Of a DNA stretch of 64,000 nucleotides, positions 47,431 to 58,090 are shown piece by piece (position 1 is the first letter of the stretch; the number at the start of each line of letters is the position of its first letter). The stretch is from Phanerodontia chrysosporium (Eukaryota > Basidiomycota > Agaricomycetes > Polyporales > Phanerochaetaceae). The translations under genes were made by a program, and so were the position numbers. The stretch covers positions 1,302,001 through 1,366,000 of the forward strand of contig MJGA01000001.1 in assembly GCA_001910725.1 (NCBI GenBank). The letters run 5' to 3'. The notes below the pieces were generated by a model that was given only the letters and a program-made list of their open reading frames with translations, had not been told where the DNA came from and did no database searches.

Positions 47431-47650
47431 GGCGGAAGATAGGCTGCGTGGGGCAAGCAAGAAGGCAAAGAGATGTCGTCGTCGGATGTGGTCAAGCGAA
47501 AGCTGCGATGCGGTCTGGATGTGCTCATTGATCACAGTCTGCAATGAGCGGAGTTCGAAACATCTTGTCTCGTTCTTTCATCCTCTTCGTCTCTCGCCTC
47601 CTGTTTGCAGCCAAAAGTCTCGCAGTAACTGCGAAGACAAACTCACAACG

Positions 47651-48865
47651 ATGCGCTACGCAGTGCTTGTGACTGGTCCCGCCGGTGCCGGAAAATCGAC
47701 GTTCTGTAACGGCCTCATGACGCATCTGCAGACTTCTAAGCGGACAGGACATCTTGTTAACCTGGACCCCGCTGCGAACAGCGATGCTTTTGAATACGAG
47801 CCTGCTATCGACATTCGCGACCTCGTCAGCTTGGACGACGTGATGAGCGAGCTGAACTACGGCCCGAACGGCGGTTTGGTATATTGCTTTGAGTGAGTGA
47901 GTGTGGTCCTTATTGAAGCGAAGACATATGCTGGTCGCTTCGCCTGTGACACTCATAACTTACCGTCCCTAGGTATCTCCTCGAGAACATGGACTGGCTA
48001 GAGGAGGAGCTGGGTGGATACGACGACGACTATCTCATCTTCGACTGCCCTGGTATGTCGCGTTCTGCTTTTGAAAGCTCCATGCGCGGAGCTGATGTTG
48101 CATAGGTCAGATCGAGCTCTACACACACCATCCATTCCTCCCAACTCTTGTCCGACAATTGCAGCGCATGGGCTTGCGGACGTGTGCGACATACTTGATC
48201 GAGTCGCAATTCATGGAAGACAAGTATAAGTTCTTCAGGTAAGTTCATTAACGAGGCATTCTCCGACTGTTTACAAGCCACGTTTGCAGTGGTGTTCTTT
48301 CGGCAATGTCTGCCATGGTCAATCTCGAAGTGCCTGGATTAACATCATGTCGAAGATGGACCTAGTGACGAGCAGCTCCGACGACCCTGCGAGTGGAAGG
48401 AATGGTATTCGCGCTAAAAAGGATATCTCAAGGTATGCGCATCCTGATTTTTTGACCGCTCTAGTTAAGTGCATCTCTCAGGTATCTTGAACCGGACCCA
48501 ATGCTACTCGTATCCGCTCCTGGGAGCCGAGAGGAAAGGACGGAAAGGCACTCGAAATTCCATGACCTCAATAGGGCCATCGTCCAACTAGTAATTCATG
48601 GGTTCTAACAGACTTACCTTGGAGGAAACTGACGTAACTTCAGATCGAGGATCATCCGCTGGTGTCGTTCCTCCCTTTGAACTTGACGGAGCCGGACTCG
48701 ATCGAGACCGTTCTCAGTCACATAGACTACACCATGCAGTATGGCGAGGACGAGGAACCGAAAGAGGTATGTATCACCCGCGACAGCAAAGAGACTCTCT
48801 CTGACTTATACCAATAACCATAGCCACAAGACCTTGATGAAGGCGACTTCGCCGATATGGAGTAG
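47651..48865 (+). CDS. GPN3: GPN-loop GTPase 3, one frame break
   Basis: Essential small GTPase that works with Npa3/GPN1 in assembly and nuclear import of RNA polymerase II. ATG 47651 opens [20 protein letters not shown] (P-loop). [10 protein letters not shown] and [20 protein letters not shown] with the Gly-Pro-Asn loop follow, then [20 protein letters not shown] (G3) and [17 protein letters not shown]. The frame slips by one missing T near 48335 before [13 protein letters not shown] (G4). It continues [49 protein letters not shown], and ends DEGDFADME with TAG at 48863-48865. Seven exons with canonical sites. Because the gene is essential in yeast, the break is more likely a consensus error than a mutation. 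Confidence 0.92.
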
Positions 48866-49345
48866 ACTGTTGCTCCTACCCTCAAAATGTAACATAAAAT
48901 GGGAAGAGACCCCCGTGTAATTTTGTTAATATAGACTTCGCTACTAAAGTCTAGGTGGTCGAACCACTCACCTGTGGCTTGCTCTCCGTACTCGTCCTCG
49001 CTCGCTTCGCAGAACTGCGAGCGCTAAGGCGCTTTGTTCTTCTTCGCTCTCAAGTTAGAGCCGAGCATAAGACAGGTGACCACACTCTAGAAAGCTGCAG
49101 GCAAAAAGAGGCTGATCATGATTAAAGAAGTTTGATTAGGATGTCGATTGTGGAAGGCCATCAGACAGGTGTGTGTGGACGTCAATCACCGTATCCTCGT
49201 TCCATGGCGACATGTCCGTCCTATAAAGCTGGATCGCGGGCTAGGATGGTCCCTCACCCTGGTGGTCGCTTCCTTCACTTGCACTTCAGAGGTTGTTGCC
49301 GGCCGGCCGCGGTTTCGTTCACTCGCCCTTCCACTCTTTTTGAGT
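48866..49345. other. spacer between GPN3 and lipase with a foldback repeat
   Basis: About 480 bp. It contains an imperfect inverted repeat at 48950-49091 (listed separately) and should include the GPN3 3'UTR and lipase promoter. No coding region was recognised. Confidence 0.45.
48950..49091. repeat. imperfect foldback repeat, ~142 bp
   Basis: The ends pair imperfectly: TCTAG...TCACCTGT at the left (48950-48976) matches the reverse complement of ACAGGTGACC...CTAGA at the right (49071-49091), with an 8-nt difference in spacing. A smaller hairpin (GCTCGC ... GCGAGC) lies inside. It may be a miniature inverted-repeat element or a structured 3'UTR. Confidence 0.4.
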
Positions 49346-50600
49346 ATGCTCTCCTTTTGTTTCTATGTTTCGGTCTCTGCACTTCTCTCGCTCGTGCTAG
49401 CAGCACCGGTGCCGCTATTTGGTATTAACCTTGGCGCAGGTGCAGTAGCTGATGGCACGCCGACCCCCGTCTCACAAAGCACTATCGACTCTACGCTTCA
49501 GCGTCCAGCTTTCTTTGCGCGCGCAGCTTACTGCCCTAGCCAAAACGTGCGAAATCTTTCGTGCGGAGCGCCTTGTGGCGCTATCAAGGAGGCTAAGATC
49601 CTGCAGGCAGGAGGTGATGGAGGTGAGATCCCGCGATGTAGGTCTGCACTCCGGTCTTAACTAGTTGAGCAAGCTAACTGGTGCTATCCATAGTTTTCAT
49701 CGCCCAAGACCCCGATAGCCAGACAATTGTCGTCGCTCATCAGGGAACAGACCCGGAGAACCTCTTGTCAGATCTGAACGATGCCGAGTTCGCTCAAGTC
49801 GCGATGAACAGCACCAGGTTTCCGTCAGCCGCTAGTATGTATAGCAACACGGGAGTTTCGGAATACGGCAGATACTGACTCTTCCTGTGCAGAGGGATCG
49901 CTGGTGCATGACGGTTTCCAAAAGACACAGGGGCGCACAGCCGACCTGGTTCTCTCAACTGTCAAGTCAGCACTGGCCTCGACTGGTTACACCAATGTCC
50001 TCACAACTGGTAAGCGCCACATCCCAAGTCCGATGGACGTGAGCCTGAACGGCGCATCTCTGTTACGCGCAGGACACTCGTTGGGTGCTGCAGTCGCAAC
50101 GCTCGATGCAACGATGCTGCGCATGCAGCTGCCCTCCAACGTGCAGGTAAATTCGGTCGTCTTCGGCCTCCCGCGTGTCGGGAACCAACAGTTCGCCGAC
50201 ATGATCGACGCGCTGGTAGGTAGCGTCACTGCCCCGTGAAACCGATGAAAAAAAGCTTAACGGAGGCCGACGACAGGTTCCTCAGTTTTCGCACGTTACG
50301 AACCAGAAGGACCCTGTGCCGGACGTTCCGCCGCGGCATCTCTCGTTCCAACATCCGCAGGGCGAGATCCACATAACGGCTGTCGAGTCGGGCGAGACCG
50401 CGACGATGGTCGCGTGTCCGGGGCAAGAGAATTCTGTATGTCTATTTCTCCACGCGCCTAGACCATGGCTACAACGGGTTCCTTCGCGACCTTTGCAGAA
50501 TTGCTCCGAGGCCAACTCTCTGCTAGACGCCTCGGTAAGCAACCACCTCGGCCCGTACTTCGGCGGGATATCGTTCGGGAGTGCGGAGTGCTCGGGATAA
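49346..50600 (+). CDS. secreted class-3 lipase (alpha/beta hydrolase)
   Basis: Extracellular triacylglycerol-lipase family enzyme. ATG 49346 opens a signal peptide (MLSFCFYVSVSALLSLVLAA) cleaved before APVPLFG. The mature part begins with the lid-side helix region (FFARAAYCPSQNV), then VFIAQDPDSQTIVVAHQGTD (oxyanion region), the nucleophile elbow GHSLGAAVATLDATM, GLPRVGNQQFADM, the acid NQKDPVPDVPPRHLSF, and the C-terminal His in SNHLGPYFGG. Cys residues near both ends suggest disulfides. It ends GSAECSG with TAA at 50598-50600. Seven exons, all junctions canonical and in frame. The natural substrate (fat, feruloyl or polyester) cannot be told. Confidence 0.92.
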
Positions 50601-51294
50601 CCTTGTTGGGCCATGTGGACCCTCGGTTGCCAGGAGATGTTCAGCAAAGTGGGGAGGAGTGGTTACGGGTTGTCAAGGACGCGAAACGTTGATCCTCATG
50701 TATATGCAATTTCCTAGTGGTTTTTTGGGGTGTTTTACTACGGCTTATGGACAATTTTGTGTCGTGCCTGCACAGGCCGCAGCCTGGCAGCTCGATCGTA
50801 AGCACCGCCATTTTTTGCTGTTGTTGTTGAGCAGATTGTCACCAGGCAACGGCGGCTGTCCGGGCGCGGGAGTCGGTTGCTGGATGGCCGTGGTGGCGTT
50901 TGATGCGCCCCGCAGCGCAGAGCCTATCAACCACGGAAATCTCCGGAAGTCGAACCGTGCCCCCGGCTTTTTTGCCAGCGATTTTTATCTCCATTTTTTG
51001 TCTCCTGCTTGCTCTTCACTCTGACTCACCACCTTCCCATTCCCCTGCGGTCCTGTATTTTAGAACGTAAGCCTTTTCGCCGTTATCAACCGCGACGAGG
51101 GCTCCATTTCCACCTCCTCCAGCTCCACGAGTCGCTAGCAACTAGAACCCCACCCGCCCGCTGCCAGCAATAGCAGCTCTCCAACAACTCCTCAGGGCCC
51201 CATCACCCTCGCGCCGCTGCTCTCCCTCGCCAACTGACCATCACACCAAAACGCATATAATCCCTACGCTCGACCTCCCAGTAATATCGACCCG
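50601..51294. other. intergenic region
   Basis: About 690 bp between two same-strand genes. The last 250 bp before 51295 are C-rich and pyrimidine-biased, typical of a basidiomycete promoter and leader. No coding region was recognised. Confidence 0.45.
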
Positions 51295-52237
51295 ATGGCC
51301 GCGTACTACTCCTCGTTCTTCTCTTCCGGTCTGCTCAACGTAGACTCGGACCCACACCAACCACAGACTCCCGAGCCCACCACTCCTCGTGCATTTTCCA
51401 CCAACATCAACGAAGATGCCACACCTACTGCTACCAACTTCGCGCTGTCCTCCTCGCAGTCATCAAACGATACCATCCCGTCGCTTCTCGCGCAGACGGA
51501 AGCCATCAACATCAGCGGTGACCGCCCACGAATGCGCCGTAGACGTTCGTCGATGGGCCTGTCCTCGTCACCCGTTACGCCCTTGAAGGGCACTCCGCCA
51601 TCCCGGGCAGCAACTGTCCATCTCCAACGCCAGTCAATGCCCATGGGCATGCTCGGCGTCGCTTCGCCTGCCCGATCACGCTCAGGAAGCATCACGGAAT
51701 CGATTACCTTCACCCGGTCTGCGATGAGCATGGCCTCGACGAACGACGCCTCCAAGTCGAGCAGCAGGATGCGTAGTGGGAGCGTCGGCAACGCGCTCAG
51801 GTGAGACACCCGCGTCTACGCTTTCCGCTCCTTAGGATAGAGTTTGATCGTCCTCTTCCTGCATTAACAGAAGCAACTCCCGCCGCCGCAAGCCTGCCGC
51901 GCAGACTGCCGCGCCGCCGCCGCCAGACGCGCCTCTCCCTGCTCCTCCTCAGCTGCGCCTGCCTCCCACCCTCGACCTGTCCAACATCCCAAGTGGCATC
52001 CGTCGGCCAGGCGCAAAGCGTGCACAAACGAGCGACTCGATCCCTGTCCTCGTACACACACCCTCAATCCCTATCCCCAACAGCAACAGACACCTCACAC
52101 CCACCGGTATGGACAGTGCAGCGTCCTCGCCGCTCGCGCGGTCATGGGCACACGACACCGAGGGCGAAACAGACATGGATGATTATCCCATTCCGCTTGA
52201 TACGCCGGGCGAGGTGCGAGGCGAGTACTTCGCATAA
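51295..52237 (+). CDS. Ser/Pro-rich disordered protein, unknown function
   Basis: Not recognised. Two exons joined by an intron at about 51800-51871. ATG 51295 opens MAAYYSSFFSSGLLNVDSDP. The protein is rich in Ser, Thr and Pro and has basic phospho-site-like motifs (RPRMRRRRSSMGLSSSP; SRSGSITESITFTRSAMS). The second exon begins SNSRRRKPAAQTAAPPPPDA and ends with an acidic tail (HDTEGETDMDDYPIPLDTPG, EVRGEYFA) and TAA at 52235-52237. No membrane helix or signal peptide. The clustered RxxS and SP sites would suit kinase control, but that is inference. Confidence 0.65.
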
Positions 52238-55200
52238 ACGTTCCGACCGCTCGTCGCGTCGGCTGCTGGCTTCAGCTACACACTTTACCCCTCTTGCCTT
52301 CCCCCTCGCCAGGCGCATCCATTCTCCCGGGCACTTTCCTCTTGGCCCTTCTATTGCCTTCAGTGCAATGCTGCTTCTCAAAACCGGTTGTCTTCGCTGT
52401 CGCCGTCGACGGGCTCGCAGCGCCAGCCCAGCGCGCTCCGCCGACATCCTTTGCTCTTCCTCAAACACCATCGCATCGATACCTGTAGCCATTACCCCAC
52501 ACACTCCCATACCGAGTCATACAGTCAATCCTTCATACCATACTTGCCTTAATATCAAACACACATCCTCTGTACCACCGAACATTCACTCACTCATTTT
52601 CTCTACTCCATTCTCACTGCTTCTGCTTACCCTGTCGACTACCCACGCACTTCGAACACTCCACGCGAGCTCGCGCGTAGCACTCCTTTACCGTATAATC
52701 GTCGCGCCGGCTGCTAATACCATACATTATCGATACTCCGTCTTGTCCGTACCGTACAACCTGCTGGCTCAGAAACGTAATGCATGTCGTACACCGCTCG
52801 CACCCTTCCGAGGATATCCGTATTGCGAAGGTTGGGAAAAAAAAAACCCTCGCAGTGCCGCGGTGGTGTGGCGTCCTGCGCCTTCGTTCCATCTCCCGCG
52901 GTGATATTCCTAGCTGGACAGCCTCGCTGCGGCCGATGTGCTCGGCCTGTCCTAATGGAGCTCATGCCCATCTGCGCTTCGTTGGCCGAGCTACACGCAC
53001 CAAGTGCTCAGGGTAAGCACTGCAGTTACGCGTGGCACGGGCGGTGCGTGTTACGACTACCATAGAACCCTAACCTTCGTGCCACGCTCTTTGCCAGAAA
53101 GGGTCCTCGGGGCCGTGCTGGCATCGCTCCGCGACATGGCCATACGCGCACACGTGCGTTCTTCCGCTGCCCGCCGCTACTGCTGTTCCGCACGCTTGCA
53201 ACATTGTCGGACCACGTCCTGCGCTAGCGGCGGTGCGCGTCCGGGTTGACCTGCAGCGCACTCAGGTGCAGACACGTCGGCAGGGTCCCTTACTGATCAA
53301 ATTCGACGTATTAGGTTCGTGCACTGCGATCAAGCGTACTCACTGCTGTATTTCCTGGTTTCCACGGCAGGCACGCCGTCGCGGAGATTGACTTTGGGCG
53401 TGCGTGGCGCGCTGGTGCTGCAAGGTCCGCGGCACCGTAGCAGCAATACGCGCTTTTGTCTGGCACGGCAGGGTGGCCGTTATTGGCCTGGCTACGGCCG
53501 GAGCGACGGTCGTAATTATGCGTGCGCTACCGTGCGGCGGAAGTGCTTCTCGTGGCGCTGCTGTGGATGCCAGGGGGCTCCTGGGCTCCTCGCGAAGCAC
53601 TGCTTCGCGTGAGCTTATACTCTAGAAGTGCAGGATCGTCGCTCTGAAAGCTGTCATGTGTAGGGCTCAGGGGCGGACCTATGTGTAACATGGGAACGTC
53701 ACATGGCGTGGCACGCTACAATCTGACGTTCGCGAGAGCGGGACAAGCTAACCCGTGGTTCACGGCGGACGTTATCGTGGTTCAATGCTGAGGCTGTAGC
53801 CAGTGGGTGCAGGCTTCGGTGCTGCATGATTTTCCATGGCCAGAAACCTGCGGGTCCCAAGAGGCCAAGACGGCCGCTACATCGCCAAACGTGCGTAATC
53901 ACAGAGTTTCTGCAAAGTGACAAGTACAGTTCCTAGGAACCTAACCGGATGATGTCAGCTGGCGTCAACGCGAGGACCCCCACGATTGACCAGCAACGAT
54001 GTACTCTGGCGGTGCACAGTCTCTGCAAGCAAGACTGCCGCTAGTACCGGAAGCGAGCGACGCGCGCCCAGAGGTGTAGGTTGTGGGTGGCGGGCGCAGT
54101 CGATGTGCGGGCTCCTGGGTGGCACACCGCGTGCGTACGTGTGCGTGCGCGCAATCCGCGGAGGGACCACCCTGGATCGTATGTGGCGAGTGCGCGGCCT
54201 GCTATGGCGCCCCCTCTTTCTGGCACTTGCGCCCTATCTGCTTGTGGGCTGCTGGGCCCATGGGTGTGTTCCCTATCTGCTGCGGTCTCTGGACTCGGAG
54301 AAGATGACGAGATATGCGTGTGTATAGTGGTAGCGACAGGCAAACCTGTACGGTGATAGATGCTAGACTCGAGAAGGCAGGTGTGTCGGTGTAGTCATGG
54401 CATGGTGGCTTAAGCTTGAGAGTTTAGATAACCAGGGGAGTGGCCCTGCGCAATACAGTTTCGTGGAGCGCTGTGTCCGCACCCTGGCTCGTGTAGAGAT
54501 GGATAGAAGAGCGGCGTCGCCACTGGAAGCTCCCAAGCGTTGACACAGAGGGGACGCACGAGTTTTGGTATTCGGGAGACAACATCAGGAAACACTGACT
54601 TTGCTACGGAGCTCTCCGTGGCTGGTGTAGCCAGTGTAGGTGCAGTAGAAAGGTTGGGGTTTACGGAGCGCCCGTCGCACCACGCCAAGGCTACGGAGTG
54701 CTACGTAGCAGACAAGTTGGCAAGCATCAGCTACAGGAGCTGTCTGTAGTCGAGCATGTCGCACAGTTTTCAGGCAAGCATAGATGAACAGTCGAGTACT
54801 AAACAATGTATAAGATATCAAACACCTATGTACATGTCTACATCAAACACCTATGTACATGGCTATATCAACCAAGTCGACATACTACACTGCCAATTAC
54901 AGTGATAAAGGGCAGGTGAGCATCTGAATAGTACGAAGGTAAGCACAAGTCCACATAAATGCACCGAAAGTGTACCGGAGAGACTCACTTGACACACCGC
55001 TCTATCCATCGAAGCTCTGTCACAATCTCCATAGTTACATCCTCGGTGCTACAGCAGGCAGACGGTTAGCAGGTCGAACATGACAATGAGAGAAGGGGAG
55101 ACGCACCTGTCCGACAGATCCACGGTCCCGAAAACGCGGCGACACTGAAACGATACTGATTACGCACCATTGAGGCTTCGAGTGGGCCGAGGGGCTTGCT

Positions 55201-56468
55201 GGGTTAACGCGATGACGAGCTTGCGGTTGTGGACGAGCCCACAACGCGCAGGGGCAAGGGCTATCCGTGGTGTCCTGCTAGGTGAGCCACAAGAAGGGCT
55301 TCAAGATTACATTACCGGGTTCCTTGGTACATCCAACTGGCGGGTGGTCACTCTCTGTAGTATGCACGAGGACGAGAGGGAGAGAGGAGTGTAGAGGTTA
55401 GAGAACAGACGAGGCTTAAAATTTGCGCCCGATGACGCGGCAGCATCGGGAAATACCGGATTGGCGCCCATCGTAACTTTCCAAAGCCGTGCTCGGTTTT
55501 GCTTCCCTTGCTCGACTCGAAAGCTTGATGTTTGATTGTTCATTACTGCATGTAGTGATGGTCCAACTTCTGAGCTGGTGTAAAAGGACCAGAACTGAGA
55601 CAGTGGTCGATAGATCATGGTAGGTAGTAGTACGGCAGTGGGTCGACGTCCTCGAGGATGCTCCCCGGCGAGTGCACGTCGCGGCACGGCTGATGCGGGC
55701 TTATATCCAGGCTTGGTGCTTTTTCACGACTTGTAGAGTTTATCTGGAGGACAACTTATTGCTTTTATCTTCCTTCCATTTGTACAGTGCTACGGAGAGC
55801 ACCGTAGCAGGGACGTCAGCTACGCAGTGCTACGTGGGCTACGGAGATGTGAGTCGCGCGGCCGCTGCTACGGTAGCAGACGTCATCAACGCGCGCGCTA
55901 CGGCGCTAAACAGTGTTTCCTGATGAATGCAGGACCGATGGCCCCTCGGGCAGTCTGGGCTTCGTCGCACGAACTCGAGATAGAGCAAGAGGTATGCAAT
56001 TGTCAGAGACGGCAAAATGCCTCGTGAAGTTGCGAGGTCTCAGGTAGGGATCAGCAAATCATGTCTGGCCGTGCGCGGTGTTCGTTTTCTTTTATGTGCT
56101 GCCTCATATTGTGAGGCGCCAGTAGTAGGGACAGCATTGACGAGGGTGGTGACTCCTTCATTCTTGTACGCGGCACGCTTTGGCCGCGGCAGACTGCAAA
56201 CGACGGCGGGTGGGAGATAGTTGACTTGCAGGCGATGCAGACGTTGTGTTTGCTGTGCAGTGCTCGCCGACAGCGGTGAAGAGAGGCCCGAGGATGGACC
56301 ACCCGATGGGATCTGATGCGGATCAACTTGATCACTGGATCTTCCTCCGAGCCAAGCTCAGGTCAGCCTCCGCGCGCGTCTTTCTCTCCATAAATGCGCA
56401 GGTTCTCAGGAATGACGAACCCAAAGTTGAGCCAGCTCCCCTCGCCTCACCACCGCCCTCTATAAAAC
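52238..56468. other. 4.2-kb gene desert with short repeats
   Basis: No convincing gene in about 4,230 bp, the longest gap in the window. Long open frames here (such as 51801-52904) are mostly shadows of a stop-poor, C-rich stretch. Features seen: a 25-bp tandem duplication (54817-54866); recurrent words of the form GCTACGGAG / GCTACGTAGC near 53430-53640, 54600-54720 and 55790-55910; and one exon-like minus-strand fragment (54989-55143). The pattern is compatible with decayed transposon DNA, which I could not confirm. Confidence 0.45.
54817..54866. repeat. 25-bp tandem duplication
   Basis: Two adjacent copies beginning ATCAAACACCTATGTACATG (54817-54841 and 54842-54866), identical over the first 20 bp and differing mainly in the last five. 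A third partial start (ATCAA) follows at 54867. No function is suggested. Confidence 0.85.
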
Positions 56469-57289
56469 ATGGCGGCGTACAACCCCTACCCGCAACAGTC
56501 AGCCTACCCTGCCTACACCACCACCCAACACCACCCCGCTGCAGCACACCCGAATCTCTACCATAACTCCGCCTACTCGATCCCTGCCCTCGCTGCCCCC
56601 GCCCAGACACAGACGATGCCCACCTACTACGTCTCCAGCTCGTCTCCGCACCATCACCACCACAGCAGCAGCACCCGCCGCTCACGCTCCCGCTCGAGGC
56701 ACAGCGCTCAGCCCATCGTATACACCACGAGCAGCTCTGGCCATCACGGCCAGCCTTACGTCGTCTCGCAAGACTACGGACGCTCGGGCAGGCCCCGCCG
56801 TGCGAGCGACGTCGGCCAGGGCGGCCACTACTACTACACCACATCGGAACGCTCGCCGCGCCATCGCAGCCACAGCCGCTCGCCGCGGCAGGCGACGTAC
56901 TACACCACGTCTGCGCCCACGCACCGCGATTCCTCGCGCCGCCGCTCGCACTCGACGTCGCGGCACGGCACGAATGTGCAGTACCTCGATGCGCACCACG
57001 GCTCCCACGGCAGCCGCCGCCCGAGCGTGTCCTACGTGAGTACCCGCACGCCGCAGATAGCGCGACCAGTGTCATCTGACGATTAGAGTTTCCTCCAGAG
57101 CGACTCCGGCCACCACTACCGGTCTTCCCACTCGCACTCCCGCCGCAACTCTGACTCGCTGGGCGAGCGGTTCCGCCGCTGGTTCGGTGGGCTCGGCACC
57201 ACCACAGCTCTTCGCGAGGCACAGAATACGTCGATGCGCGCACCGGCCAGCCCGTCGACCGCTCGGGCAGGCCCATCTACAGAGTATAA
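56469..57289 (+). CDS. His/Ser/Tyr- and Arg-Ser-rich orphan protein, one frame break
   Basis: Basidiomycete-type orphan. ATG 56469 opens MAAYNPYPQQSAYPAYTTTQ. The body is low-complexity: His runs (PHHHHHSSSTRR), repeated SRSRSRH and HRSHSRSPR dipeptides resembling an RS domain, and YYYTT/YVVS tyrosine-rich motifs. After a 65-nt intron come SDSGHHYRSSHSHSRRN and SLGERFRRWFG. The conserved C-terminus, GTEYVDARTGQPVDRSGRPI ending YRV and TAA at 57287-57289, is reached only if one G is restored near 57184-57192; without it the frame runs on into unrelated sequence. A TATAAAA lies 2 bp before the ATG, leaving almost no leader. Function unknown; RNA-binding or condensate roles are only suggested by composition. 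Confidence 0.65.
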
Positions 57290-58090
57290 TGACATTCCTC
57301 CGTGCTTTTCGTGTCTGTCTGGAACAACACTATGTATTGTGACTTAGACGTTCATAACGGAAGTTGCTGCTATGTACCTCGTATTGTATCTCCTAATATG
57401 CTGCCCGCCTCTGTACTTGTATACCTAATGTTTCTGTTGTATCAGGAAACCCATACTACTGTAGTCTTCTGTACCTTTGCTGTATGTGAATAGTAATCGA
57501 AAACAATACGAAGAGCCCATATGTGAAGTAGCGTGTCCTTATTCTGAGCGCTCTCGTCCGACACGGAGATGAGATCGCACACATGTTGATCTAATCTCTC
57601 GTATTTCCCACGGTGAGCGCCGCCTCAACCTGCCGCATTTCTCCAGTCGCATCGCACAGTCATGTCTCCTGACAATAGCAGTCGGGCAGCCCGACACCAT
57701 GTGCGGGACACGGAGCTCGTGTGCCGTGCGCGACATTCCCGCGAGGTGGGAGGCTCGGTGGGCTTGCGTGGGGTACACGCCGCCCCGGAAACTACACCGT
57801 CGACCCGAGCTCCCGCGGAATGCTGACGTCCCCATATCGTGCGGCAGCCGTGGCGTAGACGCCACTTTCCGTGCGCGTGCGTTACTACGCGAGTCCGAGT
57901 CGAGCTGGTGAGTCAGGCCGTACGGAGCTTAGCGAATGCGCTGAGTAGTGTTCTTGGCAGCGATGTAGGGCGGGTGCGATGGCTCACCGGCTCTCGTTGG
58001 CAGTGTTCGTTAAGTCTCCATAAAATGTTCCGATGGATGATGCAGAGAAGGCATACGTTGGGTTTCTAGATCAACGACACAACGCCAAAG
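57290..58090. other. intergenic region
   Basis: About 800 bp. The first 250 bp are T-rich (3'UTR of the upstream gene); the rest has only short frames. No repeat was recognised. Confidence 0.45.

Noticed and set aside
48955..48980. Possible tRNA T-arm (GGTTCGACC-like on the minus strand)
   Set aside because: Stem pairing for a 5-bp T-arm with a 7-nt loop fails and no matching acceptor or anticodon arm is present; better explained as part of an imperfect foldback.
51801..52904. 367-codon open frame on the plus strand
   Set aside because: It overlaps the second exon of the disordered-protein gene in another frame and continues into a stop-poor, C-rich stretch. It has no domain, and the spliced alternative ends cleanly at 52237.
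53055..53085. Telomere-like CCCTAACC word
   Set aside because: Only a single unit occurs, with no tandem array.
56332..57276. 314-codon open frame on the minus strand
   Set aside because: Antisense shadow of the His/Ser/Arg-rich orphan gene; its Cys/Gly/Ser-rich translation mirrors the CAC/AGC/CGC codons of the plus strand.
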